Origin: Physcomitrium patens
Taxonomy: Eukaryota; Streptophyta; Bryopsida; Funariales; Funariaceae
NCBI RefSeq assembly: GCF_000002425.4
Contig: NC_037276.1
Coordinates: forward strand, 1,308,538-1,372,537
Direction of reading: 5' to 3'
DNA: 64,000 nucleotides
In this document: positions 45,337-56,390 of the stretch, one piece after another
Numbering within the stretch: the stretch's first letter is position 1
Layout of the letters: every line of letters starts with the position of its first letter
Position numbers and translations under genes: made by a program
Notes under the pieces: model-generated
The model's input: only the letters and a program-made list of their open reading frames with translations
Database searches by the model: none
What the model was told of the DNA's origin: nothing

Positions 45337-46760
45337 TTGAAAGGGATTCTAATTGACGTGTGTGAGCACCAGATTATTTTGGAGGAGGGTTTTATGCCAA
45401 TTCGTCAAGGACAACATCGGCTTAATCCAAAATATTCCCTTTTAGTAAAAGAGGAATTGGATAAACTTCTCGATGTGGATTTTATTTATCCTCTTCCGCA
45501 TAGTGCATGGGTGTCGCTAATCGTGATGGTACCGAAGAAGAATAGAAAAATCAAGATATGTCAAGTTTTTTAAAAGTTAAATGCGGCTACTAAGAAGGAT
45601 TATTTTCCATTATCATTTACATACAATATTTTAGATGCAGTGGTCGAACATGAATGTTATTCATTTTTGGACGGATTTTTGGGATATAATCAAATTAAAA
45701 TTGCCAAAGAAGACCGATTAAAGACTACGTTTACCACAGATTGGGGCACATTCGTCTATAAAGTAATATCATTTGGGTTATGTAATATCTCGACTACTTT
45801 TCAATGGATAATGACACAAGCATTTCAAAATTACCTAAGTTTATTAATGGAGATATTTTTCGACGATTTCTGCACCTTTAGCACAATGACTAAACATCTA
45901 GCATGCCTGGATAACTGTTTGAATCAATGCGATAAGTATGGGATATCTCTAAATTTAGAGAAGTGTCAATTTGGCGTACCATTGGGAAAGCTATTGGGAC
46001 ACATTGTCTCTGTTGAAGGTATCGCTATGGACCCCGATAAAGTTACTTGTGTATTGGGTTTACCAAAGCCAGATACGATGTTGGGCTTGCGTGGTTTCAT
46101 CAGCCATGTCAGCTACTATCGATGTTTTATTGAATCCTTTGCGGTTATCTGTCAACCGTTAACCCACTTGTTAAAAAAACCCTCATCAGACGGATCTAAC
46201 CCAATATGGACTGAAGACTATACTTTCGCATTCGACAAATTGAAACAGAAATTGATATCTGCCCCAATTCTTGTAACACCTTATTGGAAAAAATCGTTTT
46301 ATATCTATGTAGACACATCCAATATTGCTATTGGATCCATTCTCAATCAAAAAGATGAAAAAAAATTAGATCATTCCATATATTATATGAGGCGACAATT
46401 TGTTGCTACAGAACGAAATTATAATACTATCGAATGAGAAGCCCTTGGAATGATCTACTCTGTACAGAAATTCTACCAATATTTTCTTGGATACCCATTT
46501 GTATTCCACGTTGATGATGATGCACTTAAGTACATGATAAATAAACCTCAATTGAATGGAAAAATTGCTCGATGGATGTTAGTTCTCCAGAAATTTAACT
46601 TTACGATTAACATTCGACCCAGCAAGAAACATGCTAATACAGATCATTTATCCTGTTTATCTAATATATTGGGTAATGAGCCGATAAACGATACTCTTTT
46701 GGATGCTCAACTATTTGCTGTGGATGTTATTATACTCGAATATGGTGAATTGGTCCAATA
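45337..46760 (+). pseudogene. reverse transcriptase and RNase H (B2)
   Basis: 45337-45573 holds the RT fingers (EELDKLLDVDFIYPLPHSAW, VSLIVMVPKKN). 45640-46437 is a 265-residue open piece with CYSFLDGFLGYNQIKIAKED, TTFTTDWGTFVYKV, SFGLCNISTTFQWIM and the catalytic region MEIFFDDFCTFS. It continues through SLNLEKCQFGVPLGKLLGHI into RNase H (SFYIYVDTSNIAIGSILNQK). 46450-46760 continues RNase H (YPFVFHVDDDALKYMINKPQ). The catalytic Asp-Asp pair is present. It is broken in a few places. Confidence 0.92.
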
Positions 46761-47967
46761 TCTAACATTTCAGACTTTTCTCATTTCTTATAATAAAAAA
46801 TTAAAGAGACATCTGATTTTAAAAAGTGCGCCATATACCATGATTGGCGAAGCCTTGTACAAACAAGGGTGGGATGGAAAATTACACTGTTGCATCTTTC
46901 AAAGTGAAGTTTGTACAATTTTGGAAGGATGTCATTTGGACAGTTGTGGATGACATTTTGCGGGTGATAGCACCACACGTAAGGCTTTAATGGCTAGATA
47001 TTGGTGGCCAACAATGTTTTCGGATGCATACCAATATATTCATCATTGTGATCCTTGTCAACAAATTGGTTGCCCTATTGGAACTTCTGCAAAGCCATTG
47101 GTACCAATTTTGGCACAAGCACCATTTGAAAAATAGGGTATTGGCTTTGTCGGACCAATTGCATGTGCTTCTCAAAATGGACATAAATATTATATTCTAG
47201 TAGCCATTGATTATGTCACCAAATAGGCGAAGGCCATGGCAACAAAAACTGATAATGCCAATACCATAGCAACATTTTTATATGAGAATATTATCACTTG
47301 TTTTGCCTATCTGAAAGAATTGGTTAGTAATCATGGCATATATTTTATTAATGCTATAATTGAAGCATTAACAGCAAAGTATGAGATCAAACACCACAAA
47401 ACTACACCTTATCATCAACGAGCCAATGGACAGACCGAAAAGACAAATGATATCTTATGTAAGATCTTAACAAAGACTATTTTAGGAGCAAGAACCGATT
47501 GGAATATTAAATTGTTTGCAGCTTTATGGACGTATTGTACTGTGTATAAAGTAACTACCAATTCTACCCCATTTCAATTGGTATACTGTCAGGAGGCAAT
47601 TCTACCAATTGAATTAGAGGTCCAAAGTTTACGAATTGCGTTGGATGAACATCTAGGAGACAAAGAATCTCTTCAATATAAATTAGTCCAATTGGAGAAA
47701 TTGGATGAAGCTAGGGCTATGGCTCTCTTGATCATGGAATCTACACAGCGCCATAGAAAGAGTTATTACGACAGTAAGTTACGACCAAAATATTTTATGT
47801 CCAATAATCTGGTGCTACTTTATGATAGCTGCTTTAACAACTTTTCTAGTAAATTTCAAGTACGATGGCATGGACCATATCAGGTGGTGGAAGGTTTTCC
47901 TAATGTTTCCATTCAATTGGAAGATTTTCTGGGAATCCAATTCACAATGCGCATTAATAGGAATTAG
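46761..47967 (+). pseudogene. integrase with GPY/F end (B2)
   Basis: The zinc-binding region (46900-47080) ends in HHCDPCQQIG. The core begins near 47140 with GFVGPIA and continues in the open 243-residue piece 47236-47967: LYENIITCFAYLKELVSNHG, KTTPYHQRANGQTEKTND, PFQLVYCQEAILPIELEVQS. The end FQVRWHGPYQVVEGFPNVSI is the GPY/F module. There is no chromodomain. It is broken in a few places. Confidence 0.92.
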
Positions 47968-48285
47968 TTATGTCTATATTATACATAAATCCGGGACGGA
48001 TTTACTCAATGGAGGGAAGGAATCTCCATAATAATGATTACCAATAGGATTGGAAAGGTTGTGATAGTTAGGAAACGATTGATGATTAGTTTTGGGTACT
48101 GAAATTGATAAGTCAAGAAATTAGACATTCTTAATTAGACGTGAGAATAAGGTACACTAGATTAGATGTTCTTGATTCAGACCTCGAGTAAGCAGTTAGG
48201 AGCAGGGCACTCATAGAAAGTTCATTGTTACAAATTTCAAACATTGTGCTTTGAACCGTAAGCTTTACAATAGTAATCAACAATA

Positions 48286-49975
48286 GTGTTAGCGCGAGGA
48301 AGTATTGAGAGTTTGATTTTCACAATGTCAATAGAAAGAGTGAAGAGAGCATCAAAACGATCGAAAAGTCACCGCAATGTGAGATCTAAGTGCGATCTGG
48401 GATCACTGTATCTTGTAATTATCACCAACATAGAACCGATAAAGTTAGATATCTGTTGGTCATTGAAAAGGCAAAAAGATTTTAGAAATGCATAGTTATT
48501 TACGTTTTTGCGAGGATCGGATAAACTACCACCAATTGATGTAGAACAAGTGACAAAATATATAGAAAATTATGATCCAGAGGATGATTTGAGTGTGATA
48601 AGAGGAGTCCTGATTGGGATAGATGAGAATATCTTATATAAGGTCTTGTATTTACCAACCAGAGAGCTTGAGGTGAAAGGAGACGCGTCAAATGATTTCA
48701 GGCCAGGAAGCTACTTCAAAGGAGGGATGTCGTCTTTCGAGCAAAATCAAGGATGGAAGATACATGAGGCACTTACGTCCAAACTTATGGAATGAATGCA
48801 ATTTGTTCAAAAGCGATTAGCATTGAATTGGCATACCACCTACATGGCGAAGCAATTACTATTTTCCACGATAGAAACATTGGAAGGCATGGTATTCAAT
48901 TGGGCAGCTTATGTAGCCACAAGGATACATGCAGAAATGGGAGCTAAGTGGAAGACAGAGAAGTTTGCTTCACTATTATATTCCAATTATGTAAACTCAG
49001 TCATTGAGTATACATTGAAACAAGAATCTCAAACAGTAATTCCAAGTTTACAAACGGGAACAATTAGTCCAAGGGTAATGGTGTATGAAGTAGGAGAATC
49101 CAGCAAAGTGGCAGAACGGAAAGCAAGACTAATATCTACACCAGAGCGAGTTTCAATTCGGTAGACAATAGAGATGACGACACCAATACCAATTCCAAGA
49201 AAAAGTAACCTATTAGGATTTCAACGGGGTCTAGCGGAAGGGTGGAATCTTAAGGAAGTTATGTTGGATCAAATTTGTTAGCTACAACTTATGGTGAATA
49301 AGCTCGAAGATGAGGGTAGCTTAAAAAGGCAAGTGGAAGCGAGCAAGAAAATAATATTGAAGCAAAATTACAAAATCAGGGAACAGGAATAAGTCATCAA
49401 GGTAGAATCGGAATCCAAGATGCAAGTGAAGTGTGAATTCAATGAGAGAGTGGAAAACTGGTCAAAGGAAAAACAGAGGATTCAACATATCCTAAAAAAT
49501 CAAAGGCAAGAATTACTACAAACTCGCCAATCATATAGATTGAAACAGGAGAAGATGAACGCTCAATTGAAGATGGAACGAGAGAAGAAGGAGGCATTGG
49601 AGCTTGAAAAGAAATAATTGGATGACCAATATCAAAACAAAACAGATGAGCTACAAGCAGAAATTATTGTTTTGAAAGAAACAGTAATGAAATTGGAAAG
49701 TGATTTAGTCAATATTGGTCAGTCACAAATATTTGCCTCAATGGGAGTAAGAATTGAAAAATTGGAGGAGAAATTGTAACAGCAGCAGCAACAACTAGAA
49801 GCTAAAGATGCCAGAATCTTCCAATTAGAAGCTGAGGTTCGAGAATTGAGAGCGTATAATGAAGATTTAACAGCTCAATTAAGGGCAAAGATTCAGGTCG
49901 AGTCGGAGGAAGAAGATATAGTATTGGAATAAGACCAAATAGAGCTAGCGCTAGAAATCGAAGAGATTGAATAAT
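48286..49975 (+). pseudogene. extra gene region after integrase, coiled-coil end (B2)
   Basis: Open pieces run along one strand: 48286-48495 (basic start, RVKRASKRSKSHRNVRSK), 48508-48795 (YIENYDPEDDLSVIRGV), 48796-49164 (NWAAYVATRIHAEMGAKWKT) and 49420-49617 (KQRIQHILKNQRQELLQTRQ). The last part, to about 49960, is rich in Glu, Lys, Gln and Leu in a heptad-like pattern, consistent with a long coiled coil. The same order is seen in B1 at 27076-28780. No membrane segment or fusion-type motif is visible, so an env role is not supported. Function unknown. The stretch 47968-48285 before it holds no gene. Confidence 0.65.
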
Positions 49976-50070
49976 CCAATTAAAAAAAATAAAAAATAAA
50001 AAATAAAAAAATAATTTTTGTTTATCAATATTGTATTTACAGGGACGCTGCACAGTTAAGAGTGGGGCTA

Positions 50071-50811
50071 TGTAGAATAAGTAGTTATTTTCAGAATATA
50101 GATACCTAGTGTATAGTATAAATAGGGATAGATAACTGTTGAAAAGGTGGTTCAGCAGGTAGAATGGATGAATAGTCAGGAAAAGTAATTATCATCTGTA
50201 GTATAAGAATTGGTATCTTGGGATAGTATAAGGAGAATGGGAGAGGGGAAGAAAATGCCAAATTGTCATAGTATTGAGCCGAGGATAAGCTTAGTGCTAT
50301 CTCTTCTTTTTAATTTTCTTGTTTCTTTTGTGTTAGTGTTGATTCAAGTGAAGAGAATCGATTTAATGAATCAATGTTTAATTTACAAAGTTATTTATAG
50401 ATGACTATTTATCAATTATTGTGAAAGATTGAGGATGTATGGAAGTTTTTAGTCACTATTTATCACAAGGTTGTAAGTTTAGTAGAGAGGAATTGTAATC
50501 AAAGGAATTGTCTTGATCAAATTTTGTGGATTGAAAGTTGTTCGTTCCAGGGTTTGGGTTGTGCTTGTATGTTTGTGAATTACACAGGGTACTAAAATTG
50601 ATGTCGTGATTATTACTGTATTGATATGAAAGAGTGGACAGTAGGAAAAAAAGTTAAGTGTTCTTTGGTATTGTAAGCATTCAACAGTAGCGGTTAATTA
50701 TATGACCCTAACAATTAGAGCTCATATACATGGTCTTTCCTTATATTCGAATTCCCCTATACATGTTTATTTTGGGAGGTTTCTTCCGAAATAAGTAAAA
50801 CAACAATCACA
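50071..50811 (+). repeat. 3' LTR of B2 with polypurine tract
   Basis: 741 bp, starting TGTAGAATAAGTAG and ending CAATCACA. The preceding AAGAGTGGGGCTA (50058-50070) is the polypurine tract. Just upstream, 49980-50022 is an A-rich run with short AAAAAAT units. The outer side carries target duplication AAAGT. Confidence 0.95.
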
Positions 50812-50816
50812 AAAGT

Positions 50817-51234
50817 CCATTGTAAAAAATTATTGAAGAATTAAAAGATTTTTAGGAAGTATTACTATAAAGCAAGATTATAGAATTTGAATAATCAGCA
50901 TAGTACTTTATAAAAGTTTTAAAAATAGTAGTTTTGACCATATGTAGTAATAATAGTCTACGATAATGCTACATATTCATTGAAGATTTTAGATAGTACA
51001 AGATTGAAGATATCTATTGCTAAGAAGCAAGTAAAGATTTTCAAAAGATGAGATAGAAAAATCAATGTGGAAGATCATGCTAAAGATATTAATATTTTTA
51101 AAAAAGATAATTGTATTGAAATAGATAGTAAAAATAATAATGAAGGAATTAATGTAAAAAATAAAAAAAATGGTATGATATCAATTATGATATTTGGTGT
51201 ATATTAGAAGATGCACATGTTCAAAGAAAGTAGA
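50817..51234 (+). other. 3' untranslated part of D
   Basis: AT-rich with no gene. 50850-50890 keeps a single decayed unit of the minisatellite that has four units in C1 (GGAAGTATTACTATAAAGC). The end, ATGCACATGTTCAAAGAAAG at about 51211-51230, matches the C1 sequence before its 3' LTR and includes the polypurine tract. Confidence 0.65.
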
Positions 51235-51778
51235 TGCCGTATTGTAACACAACTATATGGTAAAAATATAATCAAAAATAATTTTTTAATTAATATTTAA
51301 TCATCTTTGCTCAATAATAATCTAAGACATTCAAATATAGATTTTATAAAAGCCTCTTAGTTTATTTTCCTATCTTAATAGCTAATAGATTAAAGGTTGA
51401 TTAGTAACTCTACTTTTTAGACTATAAGACTACTTTTATTGCTTTAGAAAGACTATAAATTAATAAAAATATAATAAAAGAGATAAATAATTAATATTAT
51501 TGATACTAGGATTAAGTTGAAGATAAGATTGGACTAAAAAATTCCTAAGATAGGTTAGATTGATACCTAGGGATTGATCATTTGTAAGACAAAGTCAAGA
51601 TCAGACCTCTAGCTACTAAAATGACTACCTAGGGCAAAGAAGGGAGGAATTTGAAGATTGGAAAAAGATTTTCTTAAGTTAGCTTTAAGCTTATTTTAAA
51701 AATATAAGGCTTACTTTTTTGGATTTGGAATAATTTTGTAATTATTATTCAAAGACAAAGTTTGTATTTGTGACTTAG
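51235..51778 (+). repeat. 3' LTR of D, left part
   Basis: It aligns with 37236-37790. It starts TGCCGTATTGTAACACAAC. It is broken off at 51778 by A3, and its last five bases CTTAG are the target duplication. Confidence 0.85.
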
Positions 51779-52336
51779 TGTCAAGAACAAGAACATGATA
51801 AAGATAAATAAAAAAGTAATTCTTCTCTCATAAAAAGATGAAAAAATAGAAATAACTTGATATGTATACTAAGAAAGAAACTGGAATGGCGATTGCCAAA
51901 AGCCAAGAAAACTAGAGACCCTTGAAACTAGACTGGAAACAAGAAAGGAGTTGATAAGAGTGAAGAAGGCTTTACTCTTATCTCTATATATATTATCTTA
52001 CTAGAGGCTACTTGGCGACGTTCTATAGGTCATCCAATATGTGTTGATTTTGTAGGATACATGCCTTGACTTACAAAGCAAGTTTTTCTATATGTGGGCC
52101 ACATAGTTAGCTTGGTCTTCAAGCTAACAACTTGTGTGGCACATGGCCAACTTGTTGACCTCGTTCATAATCCCAAAAATTCAATTAAAGATACTTATAA
52201 AGTCAAAGCAGTGTCTATAAAGCTTCTAAGAAGCTTTTATATCAAATACTATAGAATTAACTTACTTTTACCTACTTTTAGTTACTTCTACCTATTTATA
52301 CATGTAATTATTGGCTTACATGCATATGTATGTGAC
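51779..52336 (-). repeat. 3' LTR of A3 with polypurine tract
   Basis: 558 bp. On the plus strand it runs from TGTCAAGAAC to ATGTATGTGACA. The adjacent plus-strand bases 52337-52350 (TTATCCCCCTTTCT) are the complement of the polypurine tract. 52351-52600 is untranslated with no gene. Confidence 0.92.
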
Positions 52337-52659
52337 ATTATCCCCCTTTCTAGAGACGAGTTCCACAAGGAGCAGTAATCATATGTTGAGGAAATCTATG
52401 ATGTGACAAAATATATTCGCCACATACTCTAATCTTTGTTCTCTTCGAAGATGATTGATACGACCTCTCAACCATCGGTAGTGTTCCATACTAGGGCGAG
52501 AAGACCACCCAGTTATTTGATCATTGTTCAGGCCTTCATAACTTCCTTCGAATAAAATATTTGGAACACTATCAGGAGTTGTTCCTACCTCTAGTAAAAT
52601 CACCAAACATCGGGAGTCCCTTCCAAGGTCGTGATACCAAACATATTGTATCTCGCCAT

Positions 52660-54339
52660 CTATTCGAGGAAGAACATGTCGTTTTTAAAGATCTTCATCT
52701 CGATTGCATCATCTTCAAGGTTGTGACAATCGTAATATCTCATCTGATAGATTAACAAACGAAGGCTCTTGAGTCGAATCCGTTGGTTGTTGGTTTTCCA
52801 TTTTTTGAGCATCACAATTACAAAGAAGCTACAAACAAGGATTGAAAGTAAAATATTATCTTGTCTAGATCTTGTTTCTTTTATAAGAAAGGTTTTCATC
52901 TTAATTTTAATGGATGTCATTGATGAAAAGCCTCCATCACCTTTGCTGCATTTCCAAGATTCTTTATTGGCTCCCATGTGCGTTCAATAATATCATATCT
53001 ATGCCAATGGACAAGATATTTCAATTTATTTTGGCGCCGCCTTGAATCTAAGACTTCTTCCACTTCAATTTCTTTATTATTGTCCACTTCTATAGGAGGA
53101 GGTGGAGCTTGTCTTTTTCTTGGTATGTCCACTATCTTGTATAGTTCAAAAAGAGATATGTGGAATACTGAATGGATTTTCATTGACTTCGGTAGATATA
53201 AACGATATACAGCTAGATTAATTTGTATAGAAATAGAAAATGGTCTAAGCCTTCGATAGTCCAACTTTTCACAAAGATGAGTGGTCATAATATTGCGACA
53301 AAATAACCATACTTTATCGCCCATGTGGAATGGTTATTGTTCATTTCGATAGACATCCGCATTGACTTTTTGTTATTCTTGAGCTTCTTTTAACTATGCC
53401 TTCATCATTGCATGTAGTTCTAACAAATGAATTTCCAAATCTTTTGCAATAGGATTATCAACTTTTGAAAAGTCAAAAGTATCAAGTCGTGGATGATAAC
53501 CATAATTGGCAAAGAAAGGTATTTATTTTGTAGAAGAATGTACCGTGTTATTGTAAGTAAACTCTGCCAATGGCAAAAGAGTTGTCCAATCATCTTGTTG
53601 GTAGTTGATGGTACATCTTAAATACAGCTCCAAAACTTGATTAACACGCTCCATTTGTCCATCACTTTGAGGATGGAATACCAAAGATAGTTTTATATCC
53701 ATTTTAAGAATCTTGAAAAGAAACCACCAAAATCTTGATACAAATTGAGTTCTCCTATTGGATATAATATCCTTGGATAATCCATGATAGCGATAGATAT
53801 TATCAAGAAAGAGCTTAGCTATTTTTTTACCTGTGATAGATTTTATATATAGTACAAAATGTGCCATCTTGGTAAAACGATCCACTATCAAGAATATAGA
53901 ATCATAAGAACTTGAGATTAGAAGATCCATGATGAAATCCATAGAAATAGAAGACCATGGTTGTTCTGGAATAGGTAATGGCTGAAAAAGTCATAAGGTC
54001 GATGACGAGGAGTTTTTGATCTCGAGCAAATATCATAAGATTGTAAAAAAAATTTAACTGCTTTCCACATTTGTGGCCATGAAAAGTCCTTGGATATTAG
54101 TTCCAAAGTTTTATTGTACCCAAAATGTCCTACTGCTGGAAAGTCATGACGAGCTTGAAGAACAAATAATTGAGCTTCACCTTTTGGAACATATAGGCGT
54201 CCCTCAAAATATAGTAGATTCTTCTTGAATTCAAACTTAGAATTATCATGAGACTTTGAAGGATTTTCCTTAATATCACAAATAAGAGGATCATAAGACA
54301 TACTTGACTAAACTTATTTGATGAAAGTTGAATTAGCAA
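52660..54339 (-). pseudogene. gypsy integrase and chromodomain (A3)
   Basis: From high to low coordinates: 54301-54060 is the zinc-binding region (LFVLQARHDFPAVGHFGYNK), 53942-53523 is the DDE core (MDFIMDLLISSSYDSIFLIV, then NRRTQFVSRFWWFLFKIL and LSLVFHPQSDGQMERVNQVL), and 53324-52917 holds the C-terminal end (MGDKVWLFCRNIMTTHL) and the chromodomain (VEEVLDSRRRQNKLKYLVHW, ERTWEPIKN). It is the most complete family A copy of this region here. Several breaks. Confidence 0.92.
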
Positions 54340-54749
54340 TTAGTGTTGATTTCATTGCTCGAAGATAAAGATGCTCTGACTTTAAGAGAATTCTTTATCA
54401 TTTCTATATCTTCACTTTTTGCCAATCTTGTTGCTCCTTGTAGTGGTAAATTGAATTGATGCATTGCAAGCATTAACTCCCTCAATTACTCTTATATTTA
54501 TGCCATTTCACTCTTCATTTCAACAAATTTTGTCATGATAACACTTAGAAAAGAGAAGATGTCTAATATCGCTTGAGACAAATAGAAGAGAGGACTTAAG
54601 AACAAAGAAAATACTAAGAACAATATCAGTTTAGAAGAGGGTAATCCCCAACTTCTAATATACTTGTGTCTTATCAAGAAAAAAGGGATAATTCACTCTT
54701 AATCAAGATTAGAGAAAGCTCTGATATTATAAGTGTACTCTTATTAATC
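54340..54749 (-). other. A3 leader with short gag remnant and primer-site core
   Basis: Between 54340 and 54400 the integrase side joins sequence that in A2 lies in gag and leader (14430-14560), marking the internal deletion. Complementary to 54719-54728 is ATATCAGAGC, the core of the initiator-Met primer site, about 22 bases inside the LTR edge. No gene otherwise. Confidence 0.6.
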
Positions 54750-55308
54750 TATCAAGGACAAGAACATGATAAAGATAAATAAATAAGTGAGACTTCTTTT
54801 AAAAGAAGATGACAAAATAGAAATAACTTGATATGTATATTAAGAAAGAAACTGGAATGGCTATTACCAAAAGCCAAAAAAACTAGAAATCCTTGAAACT
54901 AGACTAGAAGCAAGAAAGGAATTGACAAGAGTGAAGAAGGCTTCACTCTTGTCTCTATATATACTATCTAACTAAGGGCTATGTGGCGACGTTCTATAGG
55001 ACCTCCAACATGTATTGACTTTGTAGGACACATGCCTTGACTTACAAAGTAAGTTTTTCTACGTGTATATCACATAGTTAGCTTGATCTTCAAGCTAACA
55101 ACATGTGTGGTACATGGCCAACTTGTTGACCACGTTTTTAATCCCAAAAAGTCAATTAAAGACACCTATAAAGTCAAAGTAGTGTCTATGTAGCTTCTAA
55201 GAAGCTTCTATATCAAATACTATAGAATTAACTTACTTTTACCTACTTTTAGTTACTTCTATCTATTTATACATGTAATTATTGGCTTACATGCATATGT
55301 CCGTGACA
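54750..55308 (-). repeat. 5' LTR of A3
   Basis: 559 bp, paired with 51779-52336. On its outer side is the target duplication CTTAG (55309-55313), after which the D LTR continues. Confidence 0.92.
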
Positions 55309-55313
55309 CTTAG

Positions 55314-56088
55314 GATATATACAATATAATTAGGGCTAGTACTTTCAATTAGTTCATATAATTGTTGTCACATCTATGGTTCAAAATTTGATAGTACTTG
55401 TTGATTAGATGTACTAAGTGTGTATAAATTTTTGTATCAATTAGCAGATATTTGGATTTTGATACAAGAAGATATTAGAATTTAATAATTCAAAATTGAA
55501 TAGGATTTCTATGATATCTAAAGATCTATTAGTTGGATCAATATGAAATTTGGCATAGTGTTAAAAGACTTTAAGATCAAGCTATATAATGATTTTTTAT
55601 TAAAATTAACAATTGGAGAAAGAAAAATTACTATTGGAATATTTGCATCAACTTTCAAGTTTGCAGCCAAGCAAAATTAGAATAATTTTTGGACTTTTTC
55701 TTGCAATCTATAAATTGGATTGGATTGAATTTTTCTATGCATATAGAAGACTTCTAGTAGCATTTTTGTACAAAATTTCATATCAAATGGACAGTGGGAT
55801 GAAGAATTACAGCTTGCCAAAGCTCATTGACTAGAATTAGGGCTTATAAAGAGAAATCGAAATTGCCTAATTATGAAAATAATAAGGCAATTGAGATTTA
55901 TGTGTGGTTGACATTACTAAAAAGAGTATTTTTACTATCTTAAAGTAATTTTGAATTAAAATTAAAATTATATTTTTCTTATATGATTGAAACTTATTAA
56001 GATTTCTTAAATATTTATAAAATATAACTTCACCTTCTACAATGAGGAGCTTGATGTATTTTCAAACAAGACAACATACATAATGTCC
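55314..56088 (+). repeat. 3' LTR of D, right part
   Basis: It continues the alignment with the 5' LTR of D (about 37790-38582), including AAATTTCATATCAAATGGA and AGAATTAGGGCTT. It ends near 56088. An open frame at 55613-55834 lies in this LTR and has a decayed counterpart at 38100-38320, so it is not a gene. Confidence 0.85.
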
Positions 56089-56090
56089 AA

Positions 56091-56091
56091 T

Positions 56092-56154
<63 letters not shown>
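56091..56154. repeat. (TA)n followed by poly-T
   Basis: About 45 bp of TA repeat and about 16 T residues separate the end of D from a family A LTR relic. Confidence 0.95.
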
Positions 56155-56390
56155 CTAATATTTATCTATATGATTAAATAGAACTAGATTAAAATAGATT
56201 TATTTCATAATTTAATCTAAAAAATATTTCTAAAAAATTTATAGATATTACTTTGACTTTACATGTATTGATAGTTGATTAATAGATAAGAAATTTGATC
56301 AACAAATCAACACATATTAATAGCTTATTTCATAAGCTAATTATGTGGTATTTATATAAAAAAATTATCTTGCAAATTAAGATATGTGTC
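56155..56390 (+). repeat. decayed family A LTR fragment
   Basis: Plus-strand relic resembling the A4 LTR at 30310-30550, with ATTACTTTGACTTTACATGT near 56246, CAACAAATCAACACAT near 56310 and AGCTAATTATGTGG near 56335. Both ends are missing. Confidence 0.55.

Larger units (their letters stand above)
40988..50811 (+). mobile_element. B2: full-length Tat/Athila-like gypsy element
   Basis: 9824 bp with two 741 bp LTRs (40988-41728 and 50071-50811) and a perfect 5 bp target duplication AAAGT at 40983-40987 and 50812-50816. The primer site resembles tRNA-Asp. Order: gag with several CCHC knuckles, protease, RT, RNase H, integrase with GPY/F end, the extra coiled-coil region, poly-A-rich stretch, polypurine tract. 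No chromodomain. LTRs differ by roughly 10% in the part I compared, mostly by transitions, so several million years old. Structurally whole but coding is broken in many places. Confidence 0.95.
51779..55308 (-). mobile_element. A3: family A deletion derivative inside the D LTR
   Basis: Two family A LTRs (51779-52336 and 54750-55308) with TGTCA...TGACA ends and a perfect target duplication CTTAG at 51774-51778 and 55309-55313. The body is only about 2.4 kb: leader and a little gag, then integrase and chromodomain. Protease, RT and RNase H are absent, so it could not move alone. The integrase part is broken in several places. LTR comparison suggests moderate age, younger than D. Confidence 0.92.
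37236..56088 (+). mobile_element. D: C-related gypsy element carrying two nested insertions
   Basis: 5' LTR 37236-38582, gag and protease 38755-40860, insertion of B2 (40988-50811), 3' untranslated part 50817-51234, 3' LTR 51235-56088 interrupted by A3 (51779-55308). Without the insertions D is only about 5.5 kb. RT, RNase H and integrase are absent, so it had lost most of pol before B2 arrived, or never had it. Gag and protease match C4. It is broken in many places and is the oldest member of this nest. Confidence 0.8.

Noticed and set aside
55613-55834. 73-residue plus-strand frame
   Set aside because: It lies in the 3' LTR of D, and the equivalent place in the 5' LTR is decayed.
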